Assembly: GCA_035771175.1 (NCBI GenBank)
Contig: CM069594.1
Location: 11,346,620-11,410,619 of the forward strand
Length of the DNA: 64,000 bases
Direction of reading: 5' to 3'
Origin: Paratinospora sagittata
Taxonomy: Eukaryota; Streptophyta; Magnoliopsida; Ranunculales; Menispermaceae
Shown here: positions 10,385-23,076 of the stretch, in pieces
How positions within the stretch are numbered: the stretch's first letter is position 1
Layout of the letters: every line of letters starts with the position of its first letter
The notes under the pieces: generated by a model
Database searches by the model: none
Told to the model about the DNA's origin: nothing
The model's input: the letters and a program-made list of their open reading frames with translations, nothing else
Made by a program: the position numbers and the translations under genes

Positions 10385-11538
10385 CTCGATTTTTCTATTC
10401 CTTACACAGTTTTGCCAGGTTATCTTAATTGAAATATGCTCTACTAACACCTAGATGATTCCCTTTGTCTCGCACGCCCAAAACAACTTTAGATTAAACA
10501 ATGTTTTGAATTCAAATCATTTTGTACTCACTTGCTCTTTAACCTGCAACTTCTATTTTTATAAAACACTCATTCTCTGATTTTCAAAAATACAACACGC
10601 ACGATTTTTGTAAGTTAGATTGAGCTTTCCAAAGAGTTTTTCAAGAGAAGAAAGTAATGATTCTTGCATTTGCCAAAACAAGCTTCGAATTGAATCAAAA
10701 TTGCAATCGGTCTTGATGATAACGTCATTGTTCAGCAAGTTCTTCATTTTATCCCTTTTGTGCTTAGATTTGCAGAGGGTATCCATTGTTTTAAACTGTA
10801 AGTGTATGAAGTGGTCTCGGTAAGATAACAACATCAAAAAAGAACACAACACCCGTATTGCATCAATAACACATCAAACAATAGCTTTCGAAGTCTACAA
10901 AGATCAAGCTCGAAGAACGAAGACATATCTCATGTCTAATGCATTAGTTTGATCTTTGGTGTGTTGGGTAACCTCTCGATCAAACTCAGCACTAAAACTC
11001 TGAAAATTGCAAAGTCTTCAAGATCACTTCGATATAGTATTTCATTTTGAAAAAATGTTTTCCGTAAGGTTTTAATCATAATTTCAATGAGTTTTGAATT
11101 ATTTAAAAGTGTTTTGAGTCAATGGAATGGTTCTTGAGTGCCAAAATTTTAATTTTTCAAAAATAAGGCTATCCAGCAATTTGCCAAAATTCTCGAGAAG
11201 GCACTAGCGCACTATCAGTGTTGATAGCACGTTGATAGGGTTCTATAATAAGACATTTGTTTTTTCTGGAAAATTGTCTATAGCGCGCTATCCCCTTTGA
11301 TGACTCGCTATAAAGCTGTTGCCTTGATCTTTTCATTTTTAGTAAAATGGGCAATAGTGCGCTATAGGCCTTGATCACACGCTATCGGAAAGTCTAAAAA
11401 ACTCAAGCTCTCTAGTTTGTGTATATCGACCTGCTATTTGTCAATAGAGAACATGATACACAACCAAATAGCACTCTATCCGCGTTTGAGACCAAAATCA
11501 GATATTTCTAACGAGAAAAATGTGGGCACTTCTGCTTG
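10385..11538 (+). repeat. Satellite monomer M10 (family A)
   Basis: This A monomer lies outside the two HOR copies. It mixes CAATCGGTC with CCCGTATTG, CAATAACAC and GTGTTGGG. It has AAGTGTATG (G at 10,804), a base common in some B monomers, and private T at 11,088, T at 11,438 and G at 11,482. Confidence 0.97.
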
Positions 11539-12692
11539 CTCGATTTTTCTATTCCTTACACAGTTTTGCCAGGTAATCTTAATTGAAATATGCTCTACTA
11601 ACACCTAGATGATTCCCTTTGTCTCGCACGCCCAAAACAACTTTAGATTAAACAATGTTTTGAATTCAAATCATTTTGTACTCACTTGCTCTTTAACCTG
11701 CAACTTCTATTTTTATAAAACACTCATTCTCTGATTTTCAAAAATACAACACGCACGATTTTTGTAAGTTAGATTGAGCTTTCCAAAGAGTTTTTCAAGA
11801 GAAGAAAGTAATGATTCTTGCATTTGCCAAAACAAGCTTCGAATTGAATCAAAATTGCAATCGGTCTTGATGATAACGTCATTGTTCAGCAAGTTCTTCA
11901 TTTTATCCCTTTTGTGCTTAGATTTGCAGAGGGTATCCATTGTTTTAAACTGTAAGAATATGAAGTGGTCTCGGTAAGATAACAACATCAAAAAAGAACA
12001 CAACACCTGTATTGCATCAAGAACACATCAAACAATAGCTTTCGAAGTCTACAAAGATCAAGCTCGAAGAACGAAGACATATCTCATGTCTAATGCATTA
12101 GTTTGATCTTTGGTGTGTAGGGTAACCTCTCGATCAAACTCAGCACTAAAACTCTGAAAATTGCATAGTCTTCAAGATCACTTCGATATAGTATTTCATT
12201 TTGAAAAAATGTTTTCCGTAAGGTTTTAATCATAATTTCAACGAGTTTTGAATTATTTAAAAGTGTTTTGAGTCAATGGAATGGTTCTTGAGTGTCAAAA
12301 TATTAACTTTTCAAAAATAAGGCTATCCAGCAATTTGCCAAAATTCTCGAGAAGGCACTAACGCACTATCAGTGTTGATAGCACGTTGATAGGGTTCAAT
12401 AATAAGACATTTGTTTTTTCTGGAAAATTGTCTATAGCACGCAATCCCCTTTGATGACTCGCTATAAAGCTGTTTCCTTAATCTTTTCATTTTTAGTAAA
12501 ATGGGCAATAGCGCGCTATATGCCTTGATAACACGCTAACGGAAAGTCTAAAAAACTCAAGCTCTCTAGTTTGTGTATATCGACCTGCTATCTGTCAATA
12601 GAGAACATGATACACAACCAAATAGCACACTATCCACGTCTGAGACCAAAATCAGATATTTCTAACGAGAAAAATGTGGGCACTTCTGCTTG
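11539..12692 (+). repeat. Satellite monomer M11 (A/B hybrid)
   Basis: The 5' two thirds are family A and the 3' third is family B, as described at the junction. Private bases include A at 11,575, A at 11,957, A at 12,439 and A at 12,539. The last of these breaks the ACACGCTATCGG box. Confidence 0.97.
12170..12295. other. Junction between satellite families A and B inside M11
   Basis: Left of this interval M11 is family A: CGGTC, TTCAGC, and CTCTGAAAATTGCATAGTC at about 12,150-12,170. Right of it M11 is family B: TGTCAAAATATTAAC, CTAACGCAC, TTCAATAATAAG, GCAATCCCC, TTAATCTTTTC, TAGCGCGCTATATGCC and CACACTATCC. The period is undisturbed (M11 is 1,154 bp), so the switch is an in-register exchange or conversion endpoint rather than an insertion. 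Confidence 0.85.
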
Positions 12693-13846
12693 CTCGATTT
12701 TTCTATTCCTTACACAGTTTTGCCAGGTTATCTTAATTGAAATATGCTCTACTAACACCTAGATGATTCCCTTTGTCTCGCACGCCCAAAACAACTTTAG
12801 ATTAAACAATGTTTTGAATTCAAATCATTTTGTACTCACTTGCTCTTTAACCTGCAACTTCTATTTTTATAAAACACTCATTCTCTGATTTTCAAAAATA
12901 CAACACGCACGATTTTTGTAAGTTAGATTGAGCTTTCCAAAGAGTTTTTCAAGAGAAGAAAGTAATGATTCTTGCATTTGCCAAAACAAGCTTCGAATTG
13001 AATCAAAATTGCAATCTGTCTTGATGATAACGTCATTGTTAAGCAAGTTCTTCATTTTATCCCTTTTGTGCTTAGATTTGCAGAGGGTATCCATTGTTTT
13101 AAACTGTAAGTATATGAAGTGGTCTCGGTAAGATAACAACATCAAAAAAGAACACAACACCGGTATTGCATCAAGAACACATCAAACAATAGCTTTCGAA
13201 GTCTACAAAGATCAAGCTCGAAGAACGAAGACATATCTCATGTCTAATGCATTAGTTTGATCTTTGGTGTGTAGGGTAACCTCTCGATCAAACTCAGCAC
13301 TAAAACTACGAAATTTGCAAAGTCTTCAAGATCACTTCGATATAGTATTTCATTTTGAAAAAATGTTTTCCGTAAGGTTTTAATCATAATTTCAACGAGT
13401 TTTGAATTATTTAAAAGTGTTTTGAGTCAATGGAATGGTTCTTGAGTGTCAAAATATTAACTTTTCAAAAATAAGGCTATCCAGCAATTTGCCAAAATTC
13501 TCGAGAAGGCACTAACGTACTATCAGTGTTGATAGCACGTTGATAGGGTTCAATAATAAGACATTTGTTTTTTCTGGAAAATTGTCTATAGCGCGCAATC
13601 CCCTTTGATGACTCGCTATAAAGCTGTTGCCTTAATCTTTTCATTTTTAGTAAAATGGGCAATAGCGCGCTATAGGCCTTGATAACACGCTATCGGAAAG
13701 TCTAAAAAACTCAAGCTCTCTAGTTTGTGTATATCGACCTGCTATATGTCAATAGAGAACATGATACACAACCAAATAGCACACTATCCACGTCTGAGAC
13801 CAAAATCAGATATTTCAAACGAGAAAAATGTGGGCACTTCTGCTTG
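12693..13846 (+). repeat. Satellite monomer M12 (family B)
   Basis: This is the first full B monomer: ATCTGTC, TTAAGC, CACCGGTATT and TAGCGCGCTATAGG. Private bases are C at 13,309, T at 13,518, A at 13,746 and A at 13,817. Confidence 0.97.
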
Positions 13847-15000
13847 CTCGATTTTTCTATTCCTTACACAGTTTTGCCAGGTTATCTTAATTGAAATATG
13901 CTCTACTAACACCTAGATAATCCCCTTTGTCTCGCACGCCCAAAACAACTTTAGATTAAACAATGTTTTGAATTCAAATCATTTTGTACTCACTTGCTCT
14001 TTAACCTGCAACTTCTATTTTTATAAAACACTCATTCTCTGATTTTCAAAAATACAACACGCACGATTTTTGTAAGTTAGATTGAGCTTTCCAAAGAGTT
14101 TTTCAAGAGAAGAAAGTAATGATTCTTGCATTTGCCAAAACAAGCTTCGAATTGAATCAAAATTGCAATTTGTCTTGATGATAACGTCATTGTTAAGCAA
14201 GTTCTTCATTTTATCCCTTTTGTGCTTAGATTTGCAGAGGGTATCCATTGTTTTAAACTGTAAGTATATGAAGTGGTCTCGGTAAGATAACAACATCAAA
14301 AAAGAACACAACACCGGTATTGCATCAAGAACACATCAAACAATAGCTTTCGAAGTCTACAAAGATCAAGCTCGAAGAACGAAGACATATCTCATGTCTA
14401 ATGCATTAGTTTGATCTTTGGTGTGTAGGGTAACCTCTCGATCAAACTCAGCACTAAAACTATGAAATTTGCAAAGTCTTCAAGATCACTTCGATATAGT
14501 ATTTCATTTTGAAAAAATGTTTTCCGTAAGGTTTTAATCATAATTTCAACGAGTTTTGAATTATTTAAAAGTGTTTTGAGTCAATGGAATGGTTCTTGAG
14601 TGTCAAAATATTAATTTTTCAAAAATAAGGGTATCCAGCAATTTGCCAAAATTCTCGAGAAGGCACTAGCGCACTATCAGTGTTGATAGCACGTTGATAG
14701 GGTTCAATAATAAGACATTTGTTTTTTCTGGAAAATTGTCTATAGCGCGCAATCCCCTTTGATGACTCGCTATAAAGCTGTTGCCTTAATCTTTTCATTT
14801 TTAGTAAAATGGGCAATAGCGCGCCATATGCCTTGATAACACGCTATCGGAAAGTCTAAAAAACTCAAGCTCTCCAGTTTGTGTATATCGACCTGCTATC
14901 TGTCAATAGAGAACATGATACACAACCAAATAGCACACTATCCACGTCTGAGACCAAAATCAGATATTTCTAACGAGAAAAATGTGGGCGCTTCTGCTTG
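13847..15000 (+). repeat. Satellite monomer M13 (family B)
   Basis: It has AATTTGTC (T at 14,170), AAGGGTATCC, GCGCCATATG and GTGGGCGCTT. The last three are shared with M15. CCTAGATAATCCCC at about 13,913 is private. Neither subrepeat palindrome is intact. Confidence 0.97.
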
Positions 15001-15780
15001 CTCGATTTTTCTATTCCTTACACAGTTTTGCCAGGTTATCTTAATTGAAATATGCTCTACTAACACCTAGATGATTCCCTTTGTCTCGCACGCCCAAAAC
15101 TACTTTAGATTAAACAATGTTTTGAATTCAAATCATTTTGTACTCACTTGCTCTTTAACCTGCAACTTCTATTTTTGTAAAACACTCATTCTCTGATTTT
15201 CAAAAATACAACACGCACGATTTTTGTAAGTTAGATTGAGCTTTCCAAAGAGTTTTTCAAGAGAAGAAAGTAATGATTCTTGCATTTGCCAAAACAAGCT
15301 TCGAATTGAATCAAAATTGCAATCTGTCTTGATGATAACGTCATTGTTAAGCAAGTTCTTCATTTTATCCCTTTTGTGCTTAGATTTGCAGAGGGTATCC
15401 ATTGTTTTGAACTGTAAGTATATGAAGTGGTTTCGGTAAGATAACAACATCAAAAAAGAACACAACACCGGTATTGCATCAAGAACACATCAAACAATAG
15501 CTTTCGAAGTCTACAAAGATCAAGCTCGAAGAACGAAGACATATCTCATGTCTAATGCATTAGTTTGATCTTTGGTGTGTAGGGTAACCTCTCGATCAAA
15601 CTCAGCACTAAAACTATGAAATTTGCAAAGTCTTCAAGATCACTTCGATATAGTATTTCATTTTGAAAAAATGTTTTCCGTAAGGTTTTAATCATAATTT
15701 CAACGAGTTTTGAATTATTTAAAAGTGTTTTGAGTCAATGGAATGGTTCTTGAGTGTCAAAATATTAACTTTTCAAAAAT
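14170..15780 (+). repeat. Segment duplicated at a two-monomer (2,307-bp) offset, copy 1
   Basis: The 3' part of M13 and the 5' part of M14 recur in M15-M16, 2,307 bp downstream. Shared private markers are AAGGGTATCC at about 14,627, GCGCCATATG at 14,821, GTGGGCGC at about 14,983, the GTA variant at 15,177, TTTTGAACTG at about 15,405 and GTTTCGG at about 15,430. One private difference is T at 15,101. Both outer ends are inferred from the nearest differing markers. Confidence 0.88.
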
Positions 15781-16154
15781 AAGGCTATCCAGCAATTTGC
15801 CAAAATTCTCGAGAAGGCACTAGCGCACTATCAGTGTTGATAGCACGTTGATAGGGTTCAATAATAAGACATTTGTTTTTTCTGGAAAATTGTCTATAGC
15901 GCGTAATCCCCTTTGATGACTCGCTATAAAGCTGTTGCCTTAATCTTTTCAATTTTAGTAAAATGGGCAATAGCGCGCCATAGGCCTTGATAACACGCTA
16001 TCGGAAAGTCTAAAAAACTCAAGCTCTCTAGTTTGTGTATATCGACCGGCTATCTGTCAATAGAGAACATGATACACAACCAAATAGCACACTATCCACG
16101 TCTGAGACCAAAATCAGATATTTCTAACGAGAAAAATGTGGGCACTTCTGCTTG
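15001..16154 (+). repeat. Satellite monomer M14 (family B)
   Basis: It has TTTTTGTAAAACAC (G at 15,177), TTTTGAACTG and GTTTCGG, shared with M16-M18. Private bases are T at 15,101, T at 15,904, A at 15,952 and G at 16,048. Neither palindrome is intact. Confidence 0.97.
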
Positions 16155-17307
16155 CTCGATTTTTCTATTCCTTACACAGTTTTGCCAGGTTATCTTAATT
16201 GAAATATGCTCTACTAACACCTAGATGATTTCCTTTGTCTCGCACGCCCAAAACAACTTTAGATTAAACAATGTTTTGAATTCAAATCATTTTGTACTCA
16301 CTTGCTCTTTAACCTGCAACTTCTATTTTTGTAAAAACTCATTCTCTGATTTTCAAAAATACAACACGCACGATTTTTGTAAGTTAGATTGAGCTTTCCA
16401 AAGAGTTTTTCAAGAGAAGAAAGTAATGATTCTTGCATTTGCCAAAACAAGCTTCGAATTGAATCAAAATTGCAATCTGTCTTGATGATAACGTCATTGT
16501 TAAGCAAGTTCTTCATTTTATCCCTTTTGTGCTTAGATTTGCAGAGGGTATCCATTGTTTTAAACTGTAAGTATATGAAGTGGTCTCGGTAAGATAACAA
16601 CATCAAAAAAGAACACAACACCGGTATTGCATCAAGAACACATCAAACAATAGCTTTCGAAGTCTACAAAGATCAAGCTCGAAGAACGAAGACATATCTC
16701 ATGTCTAATGCATTAGTTTGATCTTTGGTGTGTAGGGTAACCTCTCGATCAAACTCAGCACTAAAACTATGAAATTTGCAAAGTCTTCAAGATCACTTCG
16801 ATATAGTATTTCATTTTGAAAAAATGTTTTCCGTAAGGTTTTAATCATAATTTCAACGAGTTTTGAATTATTTAAAAGTGTTTTGAGTCAATGGAATGGT
16901 TCTTGAGTGTCAAAATATTAATTTTTCAAAAATAAGGGTATCCAGCAATTTGCCAAAATTCTCGAGAAGGCACTAGCGCACTATCAGTGTTGATAGCACG
17001 TTGATAGGGTTCAATAATAAGACATTTGTTTTTTCTGGAAAATTGTCTATAGCGCGCAATCCCCTTTGATGACTCGCTATAAAGCTGTTGCCTTAATCTT
17101 TTCATTTTTAGTAAAATGGGCAATAGCGCGCCATATGCCTTGATAACACGCTATCGGAAAGTCTAAAAAACTCAAGCTCTCCAGTTTGTGTATATCGACC
17201 TGCTATCTGTCAATAGAGAACATGATACACAACCAAATAGCACACTATCCACGTCTGAGACCAAAATCAGATATTTCTAACGAGAAAAATGTGGGCGCTT
17301 CTGCTTG
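16155..17307 (+). repeat. Satellite monomer M15 (family B)
   Basis: It is 1,153 bp because of GTAAAAACTC at about 16,331, the first appearance of this deletion form. The 3' half matches M13 (AAGGGTATCC, GCGCCATATG, GTGGGCGCTT). T at 16,231 is private. Confidence 0.97.
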
Positions 17308-18087
17308 CTCGATTTTTCTATTCCTTACACAGTTTTGCCAGGTTATCTTAATTGAAATATGCTCTACTAACACCTAGATGATTCCCTTTGTCTCGCACGC
17401 CCAAAACAACTTTAGATTAAACAATGTTTTGAATTCAAATCATTTTGTACTCACTTGCTCTTTAACCTGCAACTTCTATTTTTGTAAAACACTCATTCTC
17501 TGATTTTCAAAAATACAACACGCACGATTTTTGTAAGTTAGATTGAGCTTTCCAAAGAGTTTTTCAAGAGAAGAAAGTAATGATTCTTGCATTTGCCAAA
17601 ACAAGCTTCGAATTGAATCAAAATTGCAATCTGTCTTGATGATAACGTCATTGTTAAGCAAGTTCTTCATTTTATCCCTTTTGTGCTTAGATTTGCAGAG
17701 GGTATCCATTGTTTTGAACTGTAAGTATATGAAGTGGTTTCGGTAAGATAACAACATCAAAAAAGAACACAACACCGGTATTGCATCAAGAACACATCAA
17801 ACAATAGCTTTCGAAGTCTACAAAGATCAAGCTCGAAGAACGAAGACATATCTCATGTCTAATGCATTAGTTTGATCTTTGGTGTGTAGGGTAACCTCTC
17901 GATCAAACTCAGCACTAAAACTATGAAATTTGCAAAGTCTTCAAGATCACTTCGATATAGTATTTCATTTTGAAAAAATGTTTTCCGTAAGGTTTTAATC
18001 ATAATTTCAACGAGTTTTGAATTATTTAAAAGTGTTTTGAGTCAATGGAATGGTTCTTGAGTGTCAAAATATTAACTTTTCAAAAAT
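16477..18087 (+). repeat. Segment duplicated at a two-monomer (2,307-bp) offset, copy 2
   Basis: This is the second copy of the M13(3')-M14(5') segment, lying in M15(3')-M16(5'). It ends where M16 changes to AATGCTATCC (T at 18,090) and ATTATCGAG, which M14 lacks. Confidence 0.88.
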
Positions 18088-18461
18088 AATGCTATCCAGC
18101 AATTTGCCAAAATTATCGAGAAGGCACTAGCGCACTATCAGTGTTGATAGCACGTTGATAGGGTTCAATAATAAGACATTTGTTTTTTCTGGAAAATTGT
18201 CTATAGCGCGCAATCCCCTTTGATGACTCGCTATAAAGCTGTTGCCTTAATCTTTTCATTTTTAGTAAAATGGGCAATAGCGCGCTATAGGCCTTGATAA
18301 CACGCTATCGGAAAGTCTAAAACACTCAAGCTCTCCAGTTTGTGTATATCGACCTGCTATCTGTCAATATAGAACATGATACACAACCAAATAGCACACT
18401 ATCCACGTCTGAGACCAAAATCAGATATTTCTAACGAGAAAAATGTGGGCACTTCTGCTTG
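17308..18461 (+). repeat. Satellite monomer M16 (family B)
   Basis: The 5' half matches M14 (GTAAAACAC, TTTTGAACTG, GTTTCGG). The 3' half starts the AATGCTATCC plus ATTATCGAG type continued in M17-M18. C at 18,323 is private. Confidence 0.97.
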
Positions 18462-20640
18462 CTCGATTTTTCTATTCCTTACACAGTTTTGCCAGGTTAT
18501 CTTAATTGAAATATGCTCTACTAACACCTAGATGATTCCCTTTGTCTCGCACGCCCAAAACAACTTTAGATTAAACAATGTTTTGAATTCAAATCATTTT
18601 GTACTCACTTGCTCTTTAACCTGCAACTTCTATTTTTGTAAAACACTCATTCTCTGATTTTCAAAAATAGAACACGCACGATATTTGTAAGTTAGATTGA
18701 GCTTTCCAAAGAGTTTTTCAAGAGAAGAAAGTAATGATTCTTGCATTTGCCAAAACAAGCTTCGAATTGAATCAAAATTGCAATCTGTCTTGATGATAAC
18801 GTCATTGTTAAGCAAGTTCTTCATTTTATCCCTTTTGTGCTTAGATTTGCAGAGGGTATCCATTGTTTTGAACTGTAAGTATATGAAGTGGTTTCGGTAA
18901 GATAACAACATCAAAAAAGAACACAATACCGGTATTGCATCAAGAACACATCAAACAATAGCTTTCGAAGTCTACAAAGATCAAGCTCGAAGAACGAAGA
19001 CATATCTCATGTCTAATGCATTAGTTTGATCTTTGGTGTGTAGGGTAACCTCTCGATCAAACTCAGCACTAAAACTATGAAATTTGCAAAGTCTTCAAGA
19101 TCACTTCGATATAGTATTTCATTTTGAAAAAATGTTTTCCGTAAGGTTTTAATCATAATTTCAACGAGTTTTGAATTATTTAAAAGTGTTTTGAGTCAAT
19201 GGAATGGTTCTTGAGTGTCAAAATATTAACTTTTCAAAAATAATGCTATCCAGCAATTTGCCAAAATTATCGAGAAGGCACTAGCGCACTATCAGTGTTG
19301 ATAGCACGTTGATAGGGTTCAATAATAAGACATTTGTTTTTTCTGGAAAATTGTCTATAGCGCGCAATCCCCTTTGATGACTCGCTATAAAGCTGTTGCC
19401 TTAATCTTTTCATTTTTAGTAAAATGGGCAATAGCGCGCTATAGGCCTTGATAACACGCTATCGGAAAGTCTAAAAAACTCAAGCTCTCCAGTTTGTGTA
19501 TATCGACCTGCTATCTGTCAATATAGAACATGATACACAACCAAATAGCACACTATCCACGTCTGAGACCAAAATCAGATATTTCTAACGAGAAAAATGT
19601 GGGCACTTCTGCTTGCTCGATTTTTCTATTCCTTACACAGTTTTGCCAGGTTATCTTAATTGAAATATGCTCTACTAACACCTAGATGATTCCCTTTGTC
19701 TCGCACGCCCAAAACAACTTTAGATTAAACAATGTTTTGAATTCAAATCATTTTGTACTCACTTGCTCTTTAACCTGCAACTTCTATTTTTGTAAAACAC
19801 TCATTCTCTGATTTTCAAAAATAGAACACGCACGATATTTGTAAGTTAGATTGAGCTTTCCAAAGAGTTTTTCAAGAGAAGAAAGTAATGATTCTTGCAT
19901 TTGCCAAAACAAGCTTCGAATTGAATCAAAATTGCAATCTGTCTTGATGATAACGTCATTGTTAAGCAAGTTCTTCATTTTATCCCTTTTGTGCTTAGAT
20001 TTGCAGAGGGTATCCATTGTTTTGAACTGTAAGTATATGAAGTGGTTTCGGTAAGATAACAACATCAAAAAAGAACACAACACCGGTATTGCATCAAGAA
20101 CACATCAAACAATAGCTTTCGAAGTCTACAAAGATCAAGCTCGAAGAACGAAGACATATCTCATGTCTAATGCATTAGTTTGATCTTTGGTGTGTAGGGT
20201 AACCTCTCGATCAAACTCAGCACTAAAACTATGAAATTTGCAAAGTCTTCAAGATCACTTTGATATAGTATTTCATTTTGAAAAAATGTTTTCCGTAAGG
20301 TTTTAATCATAATTTCAACGAGTTTTGAATTATTTAAAAGTGTTTTGAGTCAATGGAATGGTTCTTGAGTGTCAAAATATTAACTTTTCAAAAATAATGC
20401 TATCCAGCAATTTGCCAAAATTATCGAGAAGGCACTAGCGCACTATCAGTGTTGATAGCACGTTGATAGGGTTCAATAATAAGACATTTGTTTTTTCTGG
20501 AAAATTGTCTATAGCGCGCAATCCCCTTTGATGACTCGCTATAAAGCTGTTGCCTTAATCTTTTCATTTTTAGTAAAATGGGCAATAGCGCGCTATAGGC
20601 CTTGATAACACGCTATCGGAAAGTCTAAAAAACTCAAGCT
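18088..20640 (+). repeat. Near-identical tandem doublet, M16(3')-M18
   Basis: At an offset of one monomer (1,154 bp) the sequence repeats almost perfectly. Shared private markers are AATGCTATCC with ATTATCGAG, AATAGAACAC (G at 18,670 and 19,824), CGATATTTG (A at 18,683 and 19,837), TTTTGAACTG and GTTTCGG. Small differences include C at 18,323, T at 18,927 and T at 20,261. This looks like a recent single-monomer duplication. Confidence 0.9.
18462..19615 (+). repeat. Satellite monomer M17 (family B)
   Basis: It shares AATAGAACAC and CGATATTTG with M18 only. T at 18,927 is private. The 3' half is the AATGCTATCC plus ATTATCGAG type with CAATATAG. Confidence 0.97.
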
Positions 20641-20769
20641 CTCTAGTTTGTGTATATCGACCTGCTATCTGTCAATAGAGAACATGATACACAACCAAAT
20701 AGCACACTATCCACGTCTGAGACCAAAATCAGATATTTCTAACCAGAAAGATGTGGGCACTTCTGCTTG
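19616..20769 (+). repeat. Satellite monomer M18 (family B)
   Basis: It is nearly identical to M17 up to about 20.6 kb, with T at 20,261 private. Its last part changes to CTCTCTAG, CAATAGAG and TAACCAGAAAGATG, the last shared with M19. Confidence 0.97.
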
Positions 20770-21922
20770 CTCGATTTTTCTATTCCTTACACAGTTTTGC
20801 CAGGTTATCTTAATTGAAATATGCTCTACTAACACCTAGATGATTCCCTTTGTCTCGTACGCCCAAAACAACTTTAGATTAAATAATGTTTTGAATTCAA
20901 ATCATTTTGTACTCACTTGCTCTTTAACCTGCAACTTCTATTTTTATAAAACACTCATTCTCTGATTTTCAAAAATACAACACGCACGATTTTTGTAAGT
21001 TAGATTGAGCTTTCCAAAGAGTTTTTCAAGAGAAGAAAGTAATGATTCTTGCATTTGCCAAAACAAGCTTCGAATTGAATCAAAATTGCAATCTGTCTTG
21101 ATGATAACGTCATTGTTAAGCAAGTTCTTCCTTTTATCCCTTTTGTGCTTAGATTTGTAGAGGGTATCCATTGTTTTAAACTGTAAGTGTATGAAGTGGT
21201 CTCGGTAAGATAACACATCAAAAAAGAACACAACAACCGTATTGCATCAAGAACACATCAAACAATAGCTTTCGAAGTCTACAAAGATCATGCTCGAAGA
21301 ACGAAGACATATCTCATGTCTAATGCATTAGTTTGATCTTTGGTGTGTAGGGTAACCTCTCGATCAAACTCAGCACTAAAACTATGAAAATTGCAAAGTC
21401 TTCAGGATCACTTCGATATAGTATTTCATTTTGAAAAAATGTTTTCCGTAAGGTTTTAATCATAATTTCAACGAGTTTTGAATTATTTAAAAGTGTTTTG
21501 AGTCAATGGAATGGTTCTTGAGTGTCAATATATTAACTTTTCAAAAATAAGGCTATCCAGCAATTTGCCAAAATTCTCGAGAAGGCACTAACGCACTATC
21601 AGTGTTGATAGCACGTTGATAGGGTTCAATAATAAGACATTTGTTTTTTCTGGAAAATTGTCTATAGCGCGCAATCCCCTTTGATGACTCGCTATAAAGC
21701 TGTTTCCTTAATCCTTTCATTTTTAGTAAAATGGGCAATAGCGCGCTATATGCCTTGATAACACGCTATCGGAAAGTCTAAAAAACTCAAGCTCTCCAGT
21801 TTGTGTATATCGACCTGCTATCTGTCAATAGAGAACATGATACACAACCAAATAGCACACTATCCACGTCTGAGACCAAAATCAGATATTTCTAACCAGA
21901 AAGATGTGGGCACTTCTGCTTG
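20770..21922 (+). repeat. Satellite monomer M19 (family B)
   Basis: It is 1,153 bp because of GATAACACATC near 21,210. It has CTCGTACGCC, AAATAATG, TTGTAGAGG, AAGTGTATG, CAACAACCG, GATCATG, CAGGATC and TCAATATATT. C at 21,131 is private. It is related to M28 and M31. Confidence 0.97.
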
Positions 21923-23076
21923 CTCGATTTTTCTATTCCTTACACAGTTTTGCCAGGTTATCTTAATTGAAATATGCTCAACTAACACCTAGATGATTCC
22001 CTTTGTCTCGTACGCCCAAAACAACTTTAGATTAAATAATGTTTTGAATTCAAATCATTTTGTACTCACTTGCTCTTTAACCTGCAACTTCTATTTTTAT
22101 AAAACACTCATTCTCTGATTTTCAAAAATACAACACGCACGATTTTTGTAAGTTAGATTGAGCTTTCCAAAGAGTTTTTCAAGAGAAGAAAGTAATGATT
22201 CTTGCATTTGCCAAAACAAGCTTCGAATTGAATCAAAATTGCAATCTGTCTTGATGATAACGTCATTGTTAAGCAAGTTCTTCATTTTATCCCTTTTGTG
22301 CTTAGATTTGCAGAGGGTATCCATTGTTTTAAACTGTAAGTGTATGAAGTGGTCTCGGTAAGATAACAACATCAAAAAAGAACACAACACCGGTATTGCA
22401 TCAAGAACACATCAAACAATAGCTTTCGAAGTCTACAAAGATCAAGCTCGAAGAACGAAGACATATCTCATGTCTAATGCATTAGTTTGATCTTTGGTGT
22501 GTAGGGTAACCTCTCGATCAAACTCAGCACTAAAACTATGAAAATTGCAAAGTCTTCAAGATCACTTCGATATAGTATTTCATTTTGAAAAAATGTTTTC
22601 CGTAAGGTTTTAATCATAATTTCAACGAGTTTTGAATTATTTAAAAGTGTTTTGAGTCAATGGAATGGTTCTTGAGTGTCAAAATATTAACTTTTCAAAA
22701 ATAAGGCTATCCAGCAATTTGCCAAAATTCTCGAGAAGGCACTAACGCACTATCAGTGTTGATAGCACGTTGATAGGGTTCAATAATAAGACATTTGTTT
22801 TTCCTGGAAAATTGTCTATAGCGCACAATCCCCTTTGATGACTCGCTATAAAGCTGTTTCCTTAATCCTTTCATTTTTAGTAAAATGGGCAATAGCGCGC
22901 TATATGCCTTGATAACACGCTATCGGAAAGTCTAAAAAACTCAAGCTCTCCAGTTTGTGTATATCGACCTGCTATCTGTCAATAGAGAACATGATACACA
23001 ACCAAATAGCACACTATCCACGTCTGAGACCAAAATCAGATATTTCTAACGAGAAAGATGTGGGCACTTCTGCTTG
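21923..23076 (+). repeat. Satellite monomer M20 (family B)
   Basis: It has CTCGTACGCC, AAATAATG, AAGTGTATG, GAAAATTGC and TTTTTCCTGG, as in M24, M29 and M32 for the last three. Private bases are A at 21,980 and A at 22,825. Confidence 0.97.
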
